Of a DNA stretch of 43,787 nt, positions 33,187 through 42,299 are shown piece by piece (positions within the stretch are counted from its first letter, which is position 1; the number at the start of each line of letters is the position of its first letter). Position numbers and translations under genes: made by a program. This stretch comes from Bryobacterales bacterium (lineage in GTDB: Bacteria > Acidobacteriota > Terriglobia > Bryobacterales > Bryobacteraceae). The stretch covers positions 1-43,787 of the forward strand of contig PMVV01000478.1 in NCBI GenBank assembly GCA_003166475.1. The letters are read 5' to 3'. Below the pieces are notes generated by a model that was not told where the DNA came from, did not search any database, and worked only from the letters and a program-made list of their open reading frames with translations.

Positions 33187-33235
33187 TGGGGCGGCCAATC
33201 CTGCTGCGGGCAAAATTGCCCGCCCCACAACTGCT
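33187..33235. repeat. Family C hairpin repeat
   Basis: GTGGGGCGGCCAATC, then CGGGCAA-aa-TTGCCCG and CCCAC. The outer GTGGGGC/GCCCCAC and the inner stem make a nested hairpin between the small zinc-like gene and the next receptor gene's end. Confidence 0.6.
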
Positions 33236-33279
33236 GGGGCCACGCGGCGGCGATCGCCAGCAGCGCGAGCGCGACGATC

Positions 33280-36200
33280 TTAGAACAAGAACTTCAGCGC
33301 AAACTGAAATAGACGCGGGTTATTGACCGTCGTGTTGATCGAGCCGAATCCCGCGGCGCCGACCAGCGGACAGGCCGCGCAAATGCTGCTGCCAGGCGTA
33401 CCGAATTGCGGATGGTTAAAGAGATTGAAGACCTCGGCACGCAAATCGACCTTCATTCCCTCGCGGCCTGGCACCAGGAAGTGCTTGATAGCCGAAAAGT
33501 CCGTATTCACGAAGCCCGGGCCGGAGAGCGGAGTGCGGGAAGCGTTCCCCAGTTCCCCGCTCTGCGGGGCCACGAAACAACTGGTGTTGAACCACGCGTT
33601 AATCGTCGGATTGCTCAATACCGGGTTGCAAACCTGGTTCGGGCGGTTCAAGCTGTTCCCGTTGTTTTCGAAGTTGACGCCGGAGTTATTGTTCGCCACC
33701 ACGAAAACCGGAAATCCCGAGGTCACCTTCTGGATCCCGGTCACTTCCCAATTGCCCAAGATAGCGTTGACCGGACCGTTCCAGTCACTACCGAACGCCT
33801 TGCCTTTGCCGAACGGCAGCTCATAGATCACGCTGGCGGTGAAATCGTTATTGAGGTTGATCTGAGATAGGCCCCAATCCAACTTTTGCCACCCAGGCAG
33901 CGGATAGTAAGGCGCGCCCAGGTTGCTGCCCAAGCCGTCCGTGTAGCCTGAGTCGTAGTTCCTGGCATAGGTATAGCCAATCAATGCATAGAGACCATGC
34001 CGGGCACTCTTGGTTTCAGCCTTGATTTGAAGCGAATTGTAATGCGCCCTCCCGTCGTCGGTCATGTTGTCTACGGTCGAGTAGGGGAAGTTTGTCTCTG
34101 GAACGCCGAAAGCCGCTCCGCCCGGTCCGCAACCCAGGGTGTATCCCGCGGTCGTGCCGCAAGCCGCGGGAGAGCCTACATTCAAGTTGTTGCCATATAC
34201 CAAAATGTGGGAAGCGCGTGACCCCGCGTATCCGGCGGTCAACAGCACCTGCCCGGGCAGTTGGTGTTCCACGTTCACGTTGAACTGCTGTACCTGGCCC
34301 TGCTTGAAGTTGGGATTCATCACATTGATCGTGCCCGTGAATGCATTAGGAGAGGGAGGCGTGCTTTGAATCGGAAAACCTTGCGACAGACTAATGGCTG
34401 GGTATGGTGTTAGTCCATACGTCGTGGCGCAGGCTGAAGTGGCGGAGGGACATCCGCCGCCAAACGCAAATGCATCGGACTCGTAGTAATAGGGCGGGTT
34501 TTGCCATAAGCCTTGGGCGCCCATGTTCCACGAGGAATCGTGATAGATCGCGTAACCTCCGCGCAGCACGGTAGTCTGACTGCCCCAAGGTTTCCAGGCC
34601 AAACCAATGCGCGGCTCGAGCGCCGTCCAATCCATATTGACGCCCGCATATTTATTGGCGTTTTGCCCCGCGATCAGGAACGTCTGGGGTCCCAGAAGAA
34701 AATTTGCCTGGCGGTTGAAGGCTTCGCTTTCCGGTGTGACCATGGCCCAGGCCAATCCTAGATTCAATGTCAGATTCTTGCTCACCCGCCAATCGTCCTG
34801 CACAAACGGGCGGTACATCTTCCAGCGGCGCCCGATGACATCGCCGTTGAACGTTTGATCGTGGATGGCCAGATCGGTGAAGCCCATCAACAACTGCGCG
34901 GCGGGGTCGCCACCCCAATCGCCGTTGAGGAGCCAATACCCGTCCTGGAAACCGATCGCCAGCGTGTTCAACTCATTGGCGCGAATGTTGCCGCCGATCT
35001 TGATATCGTGGCTGCCGCGAACCATGTCGAACGAGTCGGAGATTGAGAAGACGTTGCTGGCGCCCTGAAAGGGCGAGTATCCCCGGTCCCCCAGCGACCA
35101 ATAACCGCTCAATTCCGTGGATGTCAAGCCGCAACTGGCGCCGCCCAGGTTGGCGCCCGGAATCCCCAGCTTGTCGGCTTCGCAAGTGCCGCTGCCAAAG
35201 GATGTGAAGTAGTTGCTGATTCGATTGAAACCAATGCTGAATTGATTTACGGTCCGCTCGGAGAAAATGTGCGTCTCCGAAAGCGCCGCGTTGCGCCCGT
35301 GATTGTCGATGACTTCCGAACTGGCAAAAGCGCCCTGCTCGGCGAATCCCGGCGAACCGCCCGGAACGAACGAATACGCCTGATCGTAGCTGAAGCGCGC
35401 GAACATCAGATCTTTCGATGAGAAATTGTGGTCCAGCCGGATGTCGAACTCGCCTTCGTTGAGCTTCCTCACCGGCTCATTGACGTAGTTGTAGCCTTGG
35501 CCTGGGTTGTTGGCGTTCGGCAACGGATAGAGGTTGATCATCGCCTGGCCGATCGGGTTGATCAGGCCCGCGGGAATCTTATTGCACGGCGTACCTGGAG
35601 ACTGGCTGCCGTTGGCTGCCGCGGGAAGCGCGTTACCGGAGCCGTCGCACATGAAGGGTTGGTTTACCGGTGTCCCGGTGGAAGTCTGAGTGGTCGCATA
35701 AGGGTTGTTCAGGACCCCGGGATTTGGATTGCCGAAGGCGTCGTTCGTGAAATCGCCGCTGCGCATGGCAGCCGAGGGCACCAAGCCCACATACGGAATC
35801 CCGTGCCGTTGCATCTTGGCCTGGTAATCGGCAAAGAAGAACGTCTTGTCTTTTTGAATCGGTCCGCCCAGCGAGCCGCCGAACTGGTTCAGGTTGAATT
35901 TCTCGGTGTAGGTGGCGAAGAAACTGCGCGCATCCAGGTCCGTGTTGCGGAAGAATTCGAACACCGAGCCGTGAAAATCATTGGTCCCGTTCTTGGTTGT
36001 TACCAAGACTGTCGGTCCCGCGCGCGTGCCATATTCGGCGGAGTAGTTGTAAGTCAGGACTTTGAATTCCTGGATGGCGTCGAGCGAAGGCAGAATGGCA
36101 ATGCCGCCCGCGGTCAGCTCGTTGTTGTCGTTGCCGTCGTACAGCCAATCGGTGGAGTTGGCGCGGGACCCGCCCACCGAGAGCGAAAACGAACCGCGCG

Positions 36201-36750
36201 TCGAAACCTCGCTGCTCGGGCCGCCGTTAAAAAAGCTGCTCGGGTTGGTTTCGCTAGTGGCGCCGGGCGTGAGATTCGCCAACTGGACAAAGTCGCGCCC
36301 GTTCAAAGGCAGTTCGGCGACCTGCTGGGAAGTGATCACCTGGCCCAGCGTTGGATTGGCGGTCTCCACAGCCACGGCGGTGGCGGTCACTTCCACCGTC
36401 TCCTTGAGCGATGCGGGAAACAGCTTGAAGTCCACTTCGCGGTGTTCGTCCACTTGCAGGCGGACGTCCTTCTCTTCGGCGGGCTGAAAACCGGTGAATT
36501 CCACGTGGACCGTGAAACTCGCGACCGGCAGCAGCGGAACCAGATAATGCCCCGACTCATCGGTCGTGGAATCGCGGGTGACGCCCAGGGCTGGCGCGGC
36601 CACCACCACTTTCGCCCCGGCAACCGCGGATCCGGTGGCGTCGGAAACCGTGCCTGAAATGATTCCCGTGGCTTGGCCATAAACCAGCGGACACGCGCCA
36701 AATACAAGTAAACACAAGACTACCGCGAGCAACATCCTTTCGGTTTGCAT
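33280..36750 (-). CDS. TonB-dependent receptor with carboxypeptidase-type regulatory domain (Oar-like)
   Basis: 1156 residues, usual size for this group. Signal peptide 'LLAVVLCLLVFGACPLVYG'. Regulatory domain at about 28-112 ('GIISGTVSDATGSAVAGAKVVV', 'DESGHYLVPLLPVASFTVHVE'). The plug follows with 'VITSQQVAELPLNGRDFVQLANLTPGA'. The barrel holds the usual motifs such as 'NDFHGSVFEFFRNTDLDARSFF' and 'NQFGGSLGGPIQKDKTFFFADYQ', and it ends in 'RLFQFALKFLF' with a C-terminal Phe. It probably imports large ligands across the outer membrane; the ligand is unknown. Ribosome site AAGGAG lies 7 nt from the ATG. Downstream of the hydrolase gene, with its own promoter. Confidence 0.92.
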   Translation of the reverse strand: MQTERMLLAVVLCLLVFGACPLVYGQATGIISGTVSDATGSAVAGAKVVVAAPALGVTRDSTTDESGHYLVPLLPVASFTVHVEFTGFQPAEEKDVRLQVDEHREVDFKLFPASLKETVEVTATAVAVETANPTLGQVITSQQVAELPLNGRDFVQLANLTPGATSETNPSSFFNGGPSSEVSTRGSFSLSVGGSRANSTDWLYDGNDNNELTAGGIAILPSLDAIQEFKVLTYNYSAEYGTRAGPTVLVTTKNGTNDFHGSVFEFFRNTDLDARSFFATYTEKFNLNQFGGSLGGPIQKDKTFFFADYQAKMQRHGIPYVGLVPSAAMRSGDFTNDAFGNPNPGVLNNPYATTQTSTGTPVNQPFMCDGSGNALPAAANGSQSPGTPCNKIPAGLINPIGQAMINLYPLPNANNPGQGYNYVNEPVRKLNEGEFDIRLDHNFSSKDLMFARFSYDQAYSFVPGGSPGFAEQGAFASSEVIDNHGRNAALSETHIFSERTVNQFSIGFNRISNYFTSFGSGTCEADKLGIPGANLGGASCGLTSTELSGYWSLGDRGYSPFQGASNVFSISDSFDMVRGSHDIKIGGNIRANELNTLAIGFQDGYWLLNGDWGGDPAAQLLMGFTDLAIHDQTFNGDVIGRRWKMYRPFVQDDWRVSKNLTLNLGLAWAMVTPESEAFNRQANFLLGPQTFLIAGQNANKYAGVNMDWTALEPRIGLAWKPWGSQTTVLRGGYAIYHDSSWNMGAQGLWQNPPYYYESDAFAFGGGCPSATSACATTYGLTPYPAISLSQGFPIQSTPPSPNAFTGTINVMNPNFKQGQVQQFNVNVEHQLPGQVLLTAGYAGSRASHILVYGNNLNVGSPAACGTTAGYTLGCGPGGAAFGVPETNFPYSTVDNMTDDGRAHYNSLQIKAETKSARHGLYALIGYTYARNYDSGYTDGLGSNLGAPYYPLPGWQKLDWGLSQINLNNDFTASVIYELPFGKGKAFGSDWNGPVNAILGNWEVTGIQKVTSGFPVFVVANNNSGVNFENNGNSLNRPNQVCNPVLSNPTINAWFNTSCFVAPQSGELGNASRTPLSGPGFVNTDFSAIKHFLVPGREGMKVDLRAEVFNLFNHPQFGTPGSSICAACPLVGAAGFGSINTTVNNPRLFQFALKFLF

Positions 36751-36761
36751 CGGTACTCCTT

Positions 36762-36789
36762 ATTAAAGGTATGCTCCCCTGTAACGCAA
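36762..36789 (-). promoter_or_regulatory. Promoter of the intact TonB receptor
   Basis: Minus strand: TTGCGT (36789-36784), 16-base spacer, TTTAAT (36767-36762), directly followed by AAGGAG. Confidence 0.45.
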
Positions 36790-36879
36790 TTTCTGAAGAG
36801 CGAGAAGTGAACCAGTATCACTTGATTGTTCCGGCCGTGTCAAGCACGTTCGGCACGTTCGGCAAGCCGGGCAAGCCGC

Positions 36880-36905
36880 AAAGAGGCGGCCTGGGACTGC
36901 CCCAC
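36880..36905. repeat. Remnant of the GGCGGCCTG hairpin repeat
   Basis: AGAGGCGGCCTGGGACTGCCCCACT next to the stop codon of the hydrolase gene. It is shorter than the copies at 19969 and 23951. Confidence 0.4.
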
Positions 36906-39047
36906 TCAGTAGCCGTTGTCTTCCGGCAGGTGCGCCGGAATCTCAAACAGGCCCTGCGGAAGGGACGTCGGCAGGAACGTGTTGGGGTCCGGCGCGGTCA
37001 GCCCGCCGGAGGCGAAGAAGCCGGCCACCTGTTGTTGCGCGGCCCGGCCGATCTCTATCGCATCCGGGCTCGGGATGTCCACCGTGTAGCCCGAACTGGC
37101 GACGAAGAAACTGATGAACAACGCCAGGAACGAGTGCGGGTCCTGCGGCACCGGCAGCCCATCCGCCAGCGCGATATCGTGCCGGTACTCCCACGTGGTG
37201 GGGTGGTCTGCAGCTTTGATCAGGCGCGTGGTGGCCATGTTCGGCATGGTGGTGTCCAGGCGCGCCAACTGGAACAGGATGTTCTTGTACGGCACACCCG
37301 GCAGAGTGGAAGCCGACAGGTGCGGCGCGTAGTTCACCGAATCGCCCGGCGATTGGAGCCATTCATAAAGCTCGAACGCATTCTGTATGGCGATGGCGCC
37401 CGGCACCTCGTTGACGAATGCCGGCTGATACGGGAACACGTAATTGTCGTTGAAATCCGTGCCTTCGTTGAGCAACGATGGTGTACGCGCCCCCAGCAAC
37501 GCGGCCGCCAGATAATGGTACGACTGGCTCCATCGCACGATATCCTCCACCGAGCCGCCGCCCACATTCAATACCGAGGCTGGCACGGCCGGCTCCAGCG
37601 CCGAGAAGATGGTGCCGTACAGCGATCCCAGCGACTGGCCGACGTAGTAGATCTTGGTGGCGTCCAGATCGGGATGCCCAACGCCCGTAAGCGACACACC
37701 GCCCTGGATGGTGCGAACCAACTCGCCGAGGTCCAGCGCCGTTTGCCGCAAACAATCGCGCAAGGCCACCTGCGCCGGGTTGGCCGCCTGGCAGCCTTCA
37801 TCGGGAGCGATCTGCCCGTCGCCATTGAGGTCCACGCCGCGCCCGCCCGCGGTCAGGGTGGTCACTTTGCCCGACGTATCCGTAATAATGACCTGGCTCT
37901 GCGGCCCGAACCCATGCCCTACGGCGTTGATGGCGATGGTGGCGAAACCGGCTTGCGCCAGCGTGGGAGCCATGGCTGTCGGTCCGCCCCATTGGCTGTC
38001 GCCGAGGCCGTGCCCGAAAATGACGACCGGATACCCCGCGGGGGGCTCGGGCGTTGACGGCAGAAACACGTGGAAGGAGATCAGGTTTATCGCGCTGGGC
38101 AGGGTAACATCCTGGCCCGTCGGCGTCGACGGAATCACCTGCTGGTCGTTGAGGAAGTTCGGCGAGGCGAACGATCCGAACCCAATTGCGCCGATGCCCT
38201 GAATCAACGGGTTGTTTATGGGCAGCGTCACGTCCACAAACTGCGCGGGATTAACGGCGATCTGGTCGTGCAACACCAGCGACGCGATGTTCGCAAACTG
38301 GATGAGGGACGGCGGCTGCACCGGCGTGGGAGGGCGCCCCACGTTGGGCAGTTGCGCGTAAGCCTTCTCCATCCAGGTGGTGACGTTCATGGTGGTAAAT
38401 ACGGAGGCGCCCACGATGTTGGCCGGGGCGAGCCGCGCAGCCACGCTGCCGACCGCTTGCGACAGTTCGAGGCAATAGGAGGTCTGCGGTAACGGGTCCG
38501 GATTCAGGCATGCCGAATATGCTGGGTCCGCCTCCACCGGATCGCCCGCCATGTCGCGGATCACGTCGGTTACCACGATGGCGTACCGGCCATGCTGGTC
38601 CAAGTTGCCATCCGGCTTGCCGTAGAGCGAATTGGTAGTAGGGTCGTAGATCATCTGCGTGAGATACAACATCTGACCGGTGGCGTCGACGCCGTGCTCT
38701 TCCTGGGTCAGGTTGCCGAGCACCACGTAGTAAATGGCGTGGTGGATGGAGTTCACGTCGATGGGGCCGGAGAAAGTCACGCGGATGCGCGGCGCGGTCT
38801 GGAAACCATCGAGCTGATTGATCAGTTGGACATCCTGGCAATCGCTGGGGGCCGCGGTGCAATCGGGCATCGGCAGGTTGATGCGGATGCCGTTCTTCTG
38901 GGTGCTATCGGGCGTGGTCAGAGCGTCGGTAGGGTAAGGGCCTATGGTGGGGTCCTGAGGATTCCAACTCACCGTCACGCCGCTGGCTGGCAGCAGCGGC
39001 GCGAACAAAGACAAAGATGTCAGGGCGAACAAAACTGCGCGCATCAT
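36906..39047 (-). CDS. Secreted alpha/beta hydrolase with Ig-like N-terminal part and an EF-hand-like loop
   Basis: 713 residues from ATG 39047 (ATG 39044 is equally possible; the frame opens at 39098). Signal peptide 'AVLFALTSLSLFAPLLPASG'. Residues 70-250 look like a bacterial Ig-like domain of the lipase N-terminal type ('PRIRVTFSGPIDVNSIHHAIYYV'). The hydrolase core has the oxyanion segment 'VVIFGHGLGDSQWGG', the nucleophile elbow GQSLGS and a likely catalytic His in 'DPHSFL'. Between the core strands is DLNGDGQIAPDE, a perfect EF-hand calcium loop. Probably an exported lipase or esterase. No Shine-Dalgarno: TATCCT lies 6 nt before the ATG. Confidence 0.82.
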   Translation of the reverse strand: MMRAVLFALTSLSLFAPLLPASGVTVSWNPQDPTIGPYPTDALTTPDSTQKNGIRINLPMPDCTAAPSDCQDVQLINQLDGFQTAPRIRVTFSGPIDVNSIHHAIYYVVLGNLTQEEHGVDATGQMLYLTQMIYDPTTNSLYGKPDGNLDQHGRYAIVVTDVIRDMAGDPVEADPAYSACLNPDPLPQTSYCLELSQAVGSVAARLAPANIVGASVFTTMNVTTWMEKAYAQLPNVGRPPTPVQPPSLIQFANIASLVLHDQIAVNPAQFVDVTLPINNPLIQGIGAIGFGSFASPNFLNDQQVIPSTPTGQDVTLPSAINLISFHVFLPSTPEPPAGYPVVIFGHGLGDSQWGGPTAMAPTLAQAGFATIAINAVGHGFGPQSQVIITDTSGKVTTLTAGGRGVDLNGDGQIAPDEGCQAANPAQVALRDCLRQTALDLGELVRTIQGGVSLTGVGHPDLDATKIYYVGQSLGSLYGTIFSALEPAVPASVLNVGGGSVEDIVRWSQSYHYLAAALLGARTPSLLNEGTDFNDNYVFPYQPAFVNEVPGAIAIQNAFELYEWLQSPGDSVNYAPHLSASTLPGVPYKNILFQLARLDTTMPNMATTRLIKAADHPTTWEYRHDIALADGLPVPQDPHSFLALFISFFVASSGYTVDIPSPDAIEIGRAAQQQVAGFFASGGLTAPDPNTFLPTSLPQGLFEIPAHLPEDNGY

Positions 39048-39053
39048 AAGGTC

Positions 39054-39059
39054 AGGATA
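39054..39059 (-). promoter_or_regulatory. -10 hexamer TATCCT of the hydrolase gene, leaderless arrangement
   Basis: On the minus strand, 6 nt before the ATG at 39047. No good -35 was found. Confidence 0.35.
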
Positions 39060-39065
39060 CAACAC

Positions 39066-39117
39066 GGCTGGAAGGCGGACTTTAGTCCGCGCGGCCAAGA
39101 TTGGCCGCCCTCCAAGG
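39066..39117. repeat. Family C hairpin repeat
   Basis: GGCGGACTTTAGTCCGC and GCGGCCAAGATTGGCCGCC stems between the ttcA-like gene's end and the hydrolase gene's start. Confidence 0.6.
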
Positions 39118-39150
39118 CGATGCTACGCAAATGGACCCACTACCCGGACT

Positions 39151-39924
39151 TCAGTCCCGCTCGCTCAAAATCGGAAACGGTTCCGGTCTATCGATTTCCA
39201 GGAGCCGCGGGTCGAGCAACCTTTTGGTATCCACATTTCCCATGGCCGAGAGCATGTTTTCCTTGATATGCGGATACTCCTTCTCCAATTCGCCAAAAAG
39301 CCCGCGCAACGAACGCCGCACGGTGCCCGTGCGCAGGGAACAGTCGCAGGGCGTCAGAGGCACGGCGCGCGCCTCGGCATAGGCGCGGGTGATGTCCTCG
39401 GTGACGAAGACCAGCGGACGGATCAACCGGAATTGGCGGTCGCGCGAGTGGGTGATGGGCGGCAGCGCGCTCAGGCGTCCGGTGAAAAGGGCATTGCGCA
39501 GCAGCGCCTCGCAAAAATCGTCGGCGGTGTGCCCGAAGGCGATGACGTTGGCACCCAGGCCTGAGCAGATCTCGTAGACGGCCCGCCGGCGATAGCGGCT
39601 GCACAAGTCGCAGCCATGCTGGGGCTGATCTTCGAGCAGACGCAGGGACGGCTTATCGCGATAATAGGTCCAATCCACGCCGCGCTGCTTCAGGTACTCG
39701 GCTAACGGCTCGATGGGCCGCAGGAATTTGCCTTGTTCGACGGTGAAGGCGCAGACCGAGAAGTCGATGGGCGCGCGCGCGGCCAGCAGGAGCAGCGCTT
39801 CCAACAGCGTCACGGAATCCTTGCCGCCCGAGAGCGCCACGGCCACGCGGTCGCCGTCGCGGATCATCTTGAAGCGGTGGATGGCCTCGCCCACCTTGCG
39901 CAGCAGTGTCTTTTCCAGTTCCAC
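39151..39924 (-). CDS. ttcA: TtcA-like tRNA 2-thiolation enzyme
   Basis: 257 residues from GTG 39924. It has the PP-loop ATP site LSGGKDS (31-37), with a conserved 'FGHTADDFCEALLRNALFTGRL'. Cys105 and Cys108 in HGCDLCSR, and Cys193/Cys195 in PCDCS, match the positions of the [4Fe-4S] ligands and the C-terminal Cys motif of TtcA. TtcA makes 2-thiocytidine at tRNA position 32 using ATP. The length is a little short for E. coli TtcA but the whole core is present. A TATAAT hexamer ends 8 nt before the GTG and no Shine-Dalgarno is seen. Some relatives act on other tRNA sites, so the exact modification is inferred. Confidence 0.87.
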   Translation of the reverse strand: MELEKTLLRKVGEAIHRFKMIRDGDRVAVALSGGKDSVTLLEALLLLAARAPIDFSVCAFTVEQGKFLRPIEPLAEYLKQRGVDWTYYRDKPSLRLLEDQPQHGCDLCSRYRRRAVYEICSGLGANVIAFGHTADDFCEALLRNALFTGRLSALPPITHSRDRQFRLIRPLVFVTEDITRAYAEARAVPLTPCDCSLRTGTVRRSLRGLFGELEKEYPHIKENMLSAMGNVDTKRLLDPRLLEIDRPEPFPILSERD

Positions 39925-39932
39925 GTAGTTTG

Positions 39933-39938
39933 ATTATA
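39933..39938 (-). promoter_or_regulatory. TATAAT -10 of ttcA, leaderless arrangement
   Basis: Perfect TATAAT on the minus strand, 8 nt before GTG 39924. The -35 region falls inside the repeat at 39946-40025. Confidence 0.5.
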
Positions 39939-39945
39939 CCGGCGC

Positions 39946-40025
39946 GTGGGGCAGACCATCGCACTTCGTGGTCTGCCGCCTTCGTGGAGCGCTGGCAGAC
40001 GACATAAAACGATCGTCTGCCCCAC
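39946..40025. repeat. Inverted-repeat element with GTGGGGCAGAC ends
   Basis: The left end is GTGGGGCAGAC (39946-39956) and the right end GTCTGCCCCAC (40015-40025). Further internal copies of GTCTGCC/GGCAGAC lie between. 80 bases long with perfect 11-base terminal inverted repeats, which resembles a small non-autonomous element. Confidence 0.65.
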
Positions 40026-40034
40026 CGAAACATC

Positions 40035-42242
40035 CTAAGGCGTGATCTCGAAATCGGTCCACTGCGTCGCTGCACCGCTCTTGGGTGCTGTCCGATCCGC
40101 CGTGACGATCCCCAGATAGTAATCGCCCGGCGTCATTTTTTGGCCCAGCTTCAGCGTCCCGGTAAGCGCCAGTCCGCCGCCATCCATGGAGACCAGCTTG
40201 GCGGGACCCGTGTACACGCTCTTGCCGTCGCGCACGATCCGGATCTGCGAATCCAGGTTCGCGGCAAGCACCTTGTTCCCGGTATTCTCCACCAGGCAGA
40301 GGTATTCCACCTGGCTGCCAGAGTGAAACCGGCGCGTCACCGGCGACATGCCAGTCCAGGCCGGCGTACCGTCGGTCCGGTCTCCGTCCTGCAGAACGAT
40401 GCTGGTGAGCGCCACCCGGCCCTTCTTCAACTCCGGGATCTCGAGGAACTGGCTGGCCGATCCGACCTTGCCGGTGGCCATGTCGCGCACCGCCACCTGG
40501 ATCTGGTACGCGCCGCGCTTCTTGACGGGAACGTCGAGCGTATACAGCGCCCCTTCCCTGACCGCCTCCAGAAACCGGTCCGCCGGCGCCTGGACCTTAT
40601 ACAACCGGGCGACCCGGGCCACCGGTATCTCACCCATGCTGGTGGCCATGGCTACGACTTCTATCTCCGCCGACGATTCGCCGGCCGCGTGCGTGGCGAG
40701 GTTTTCACCGTGAATGGACTGGAAGGTCAAGTCCCGCGTGTCGATGTGCAACAGGTTGCGGACCACCGGCCCGCGCTTGGGGACCTCCGCATAGAGCGCC
40801 GTCAGGCGCAGTCGCACGCCAGACGACCGGAACGGCGAAAGCATCGCGGCGCGCATCTGGTCCAGATCCGTCGCGTATTTCGGCATGGTCTCATCGTCGG
40901 TTGCGCCGAAGAAGCCGGTCCGCGACCTCACATGCAATCCCGGGCGCGTAGCCTTGACGGTGACATGATGATAACCACGCGCCCCGTGTTTCACCTCGAA
41001 AGTGTCGCTGGGGGGCTTGAATCCGATCAGGTAGTAGCCCTGCTGATCTTCCAGCACCCGGTCAAGCCCCCAGTTGAGATCGTTCCCAGGCTCGCACGGA
41101 ATGCCACCCGTCTCCAGGGCCAGATACGCGAGTCCCTGCAGCTCCGCGTTCAAGTTGACGTCTCTGCCTCCGATGGCACCCACGTGGGTGAGGGATCTCA
41201 GCGTTCCGTTCGCCGCCTGTCCGTTCATTCCGGTCATGTCGGCACGATCCTCGGCGTCGGGCGCCAGGGGTTGCAGCCCAGCGGAGTACATCGTGTAAAT
41301 CACCGTTCCAGCGCGGTTGGCGCGGTCCACGAGTTTGCGCATCGCCATCACGATCTCGCTATTGCTCTCCATGGCTTCGACACTGTCCATGCTGGTGTGC
41401 CGGTTCGGGCCTTGCCCAGGCGTGAAGAGCTGGAGGCCGTCGGAGAAGAGCACGATCGATTTGCGGCCGGGCATCTCGCGCAAGGCGCCGACGATGTAGT
41501 TGATGGCGCCCAACGTGCCGACGGTAAAAATGGTGTTTCGCCCAACGTCGTAGGAGGTGTTGAGCGCATCGACGGCGCCGTTGGGAGCCGCGGATTTAGC
41601 GCCGGCCTTGCCGTAGGGTTCGAAGAAACTCAGCCCCGCGCGTCCGTTCAGGTTATAGTGCAGGCCATTGATTACCGACAGCAAAATCCGCTTGTCGCCG
41701 GTGAACTGCTGCAGCGCTCCGGATCCGGCGCCCGTCCGGCAGACTGCTACCAAGTCCCCGGGCTGCATCTGCCGCTCCACGAACTTTCGCAGCGCCACCT
41801 GCACGTATGCCATGCTCTCGAACGAAAGTCCCAGATCGTCCACCATCAGAACGATGGTTCGCCGGACTTCCTCGCGGTGCAGCGGCGCGGCAGGCGCGGG
41901 CGGTAGCGCCGGTGCGGATTTCGGCGAGGACTTGCCAGCAGGCTTGGACGCCGCCGGGGTCGGCGCACCCACGCGGACATACGAAAAATTCGTGATCTTC
42001 TGCGGCTTCCCGTCGTCGAAGACGGCGAAGTCGTCCGCCGTGAGATCCGTTATGTAATGGCCTTTGGAGTCGGTGACCACGGCGTCCACCTGAACGAGCG
42101 TCGTCGTCACGCTGAAAACCACTTCGGGCGGTGCCGGGGAGTTGGGAGTTGCGGCAGGCGGCTGCTGCGCAACCAAAAGCGAAGCGCAAAGCGTGAGGCC
42201 GATCGCACTCTTTACGGCTGGTGAAGCTCGCAAAGAAAGCAT
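40035..42242 (-). CDS. VWFA-related acidobacterial domain protein
   Basis: 735 residues from ATG 42242. The frame opens at 42389, but that extension comes from repeat family A (VTEPRPSGSG). Signal peptide 'SAIGLTLCASLLVAQQP'. The TIGR03436-type domain starts 'FSVTTTLVQVDAVVTDSKGHYITDLTADDFAVFDDG', followed by a VWFA fold with the MIDAS-like 'LMVDDLGLSFESM' and 'KSIVLFSDGL'. The C-terminal 300 residues are beta-rich ('YHHVTVKATRPGLHVRSRTGFF', 'GAYQIQVAVRDMATGKVG') and likely form Ig-like domains. Exported; its role in protein-protein contact is inferred from VWFA domains. CATAAT ends 7 nt before the ATG, with no Shine-Dalgarno. Confidence 0.88.
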   Translation of the reverse strand: MLSLRASPAVKSAIGLTLCASLLVAQQPPAATPNSPAPPEVVFSVTTTLVQVDAVVTDSKGHYITDLTADDFAVFDDGKPQKITNFSYVRVGAPTPAASKPAGKSSPKSAPALPPAPAAPLHREEVRRTIVLMVDDLGLSFESMAYVQVALRKFVERQMQPGDLVAVCRTGAGSGALQQFTGDKRILLSVINGLHYNLNGRAGLSFFEPYGKAGAKSAAPNGAVDALNTSYDVGRNTIFTVGTLGAINYIVGALREMPGRKSIVLFSDGLQLFTPGQGPNRHTSMDSVEAMESNSEIVMAMRKLVDRANRAGTVIYTMYSAGLQPLAPDAEDRADMTGMNGQAANGTLRSLTHVGAIGGRDVNLNAELQGLAYLALETGGIPCEPGNDLNWGLDRVLEDQQGYYLIGFKPPSDTFEVKHGARGYHHVTVKATRPGLHVRSRTGFFGATDDETMPKYATDLDQMRAAMLSPFRSSGVRLRLTALYAEVPKRGPVVRNLLHIDTRDLTFQSIHGENLATHAAGESSAEIEVVAMATSMGEIPVARVARLYKVQAPADRFLEAVREGALYTLDVPVKKRGAYQIQVAVRDMATGKVGSASQFLEIPELKKGRVALTSIVLQDGDRTDGTPAWTGMSPVTRRFHSGSQVEYLCLVENTGNKVLAANLDSQIRIVRDGKSVYTGPAKLVSMDGGGLALTGTLKLGQKMTPGDYYLGIVTADRTAPKSGAATQWTDFEITP

Positions 42243-42249
42243 ATCCGTT

Positions 42250-42255
42250 ATTATG
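42250..42255 (-). promoter_or_regulatory. -10 hexamer CATAAT of the VWFA gene, leaderless arrangement
   Basis: On the minus strand within TACATAATAACGG, 7 nt before ATG 42242. Confidence 0.4.
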
Positions 42256-42299
42256 TACGCGCCGAGGGTAGTGCCGGTTGCCGGTCGCCACACGCGCGC

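Noticed and set aside
35428-36657. Plus-strand frame of 409 codons within the TonB receptor gene
   Set aside because: Antisense shadow of a full-length receptor.
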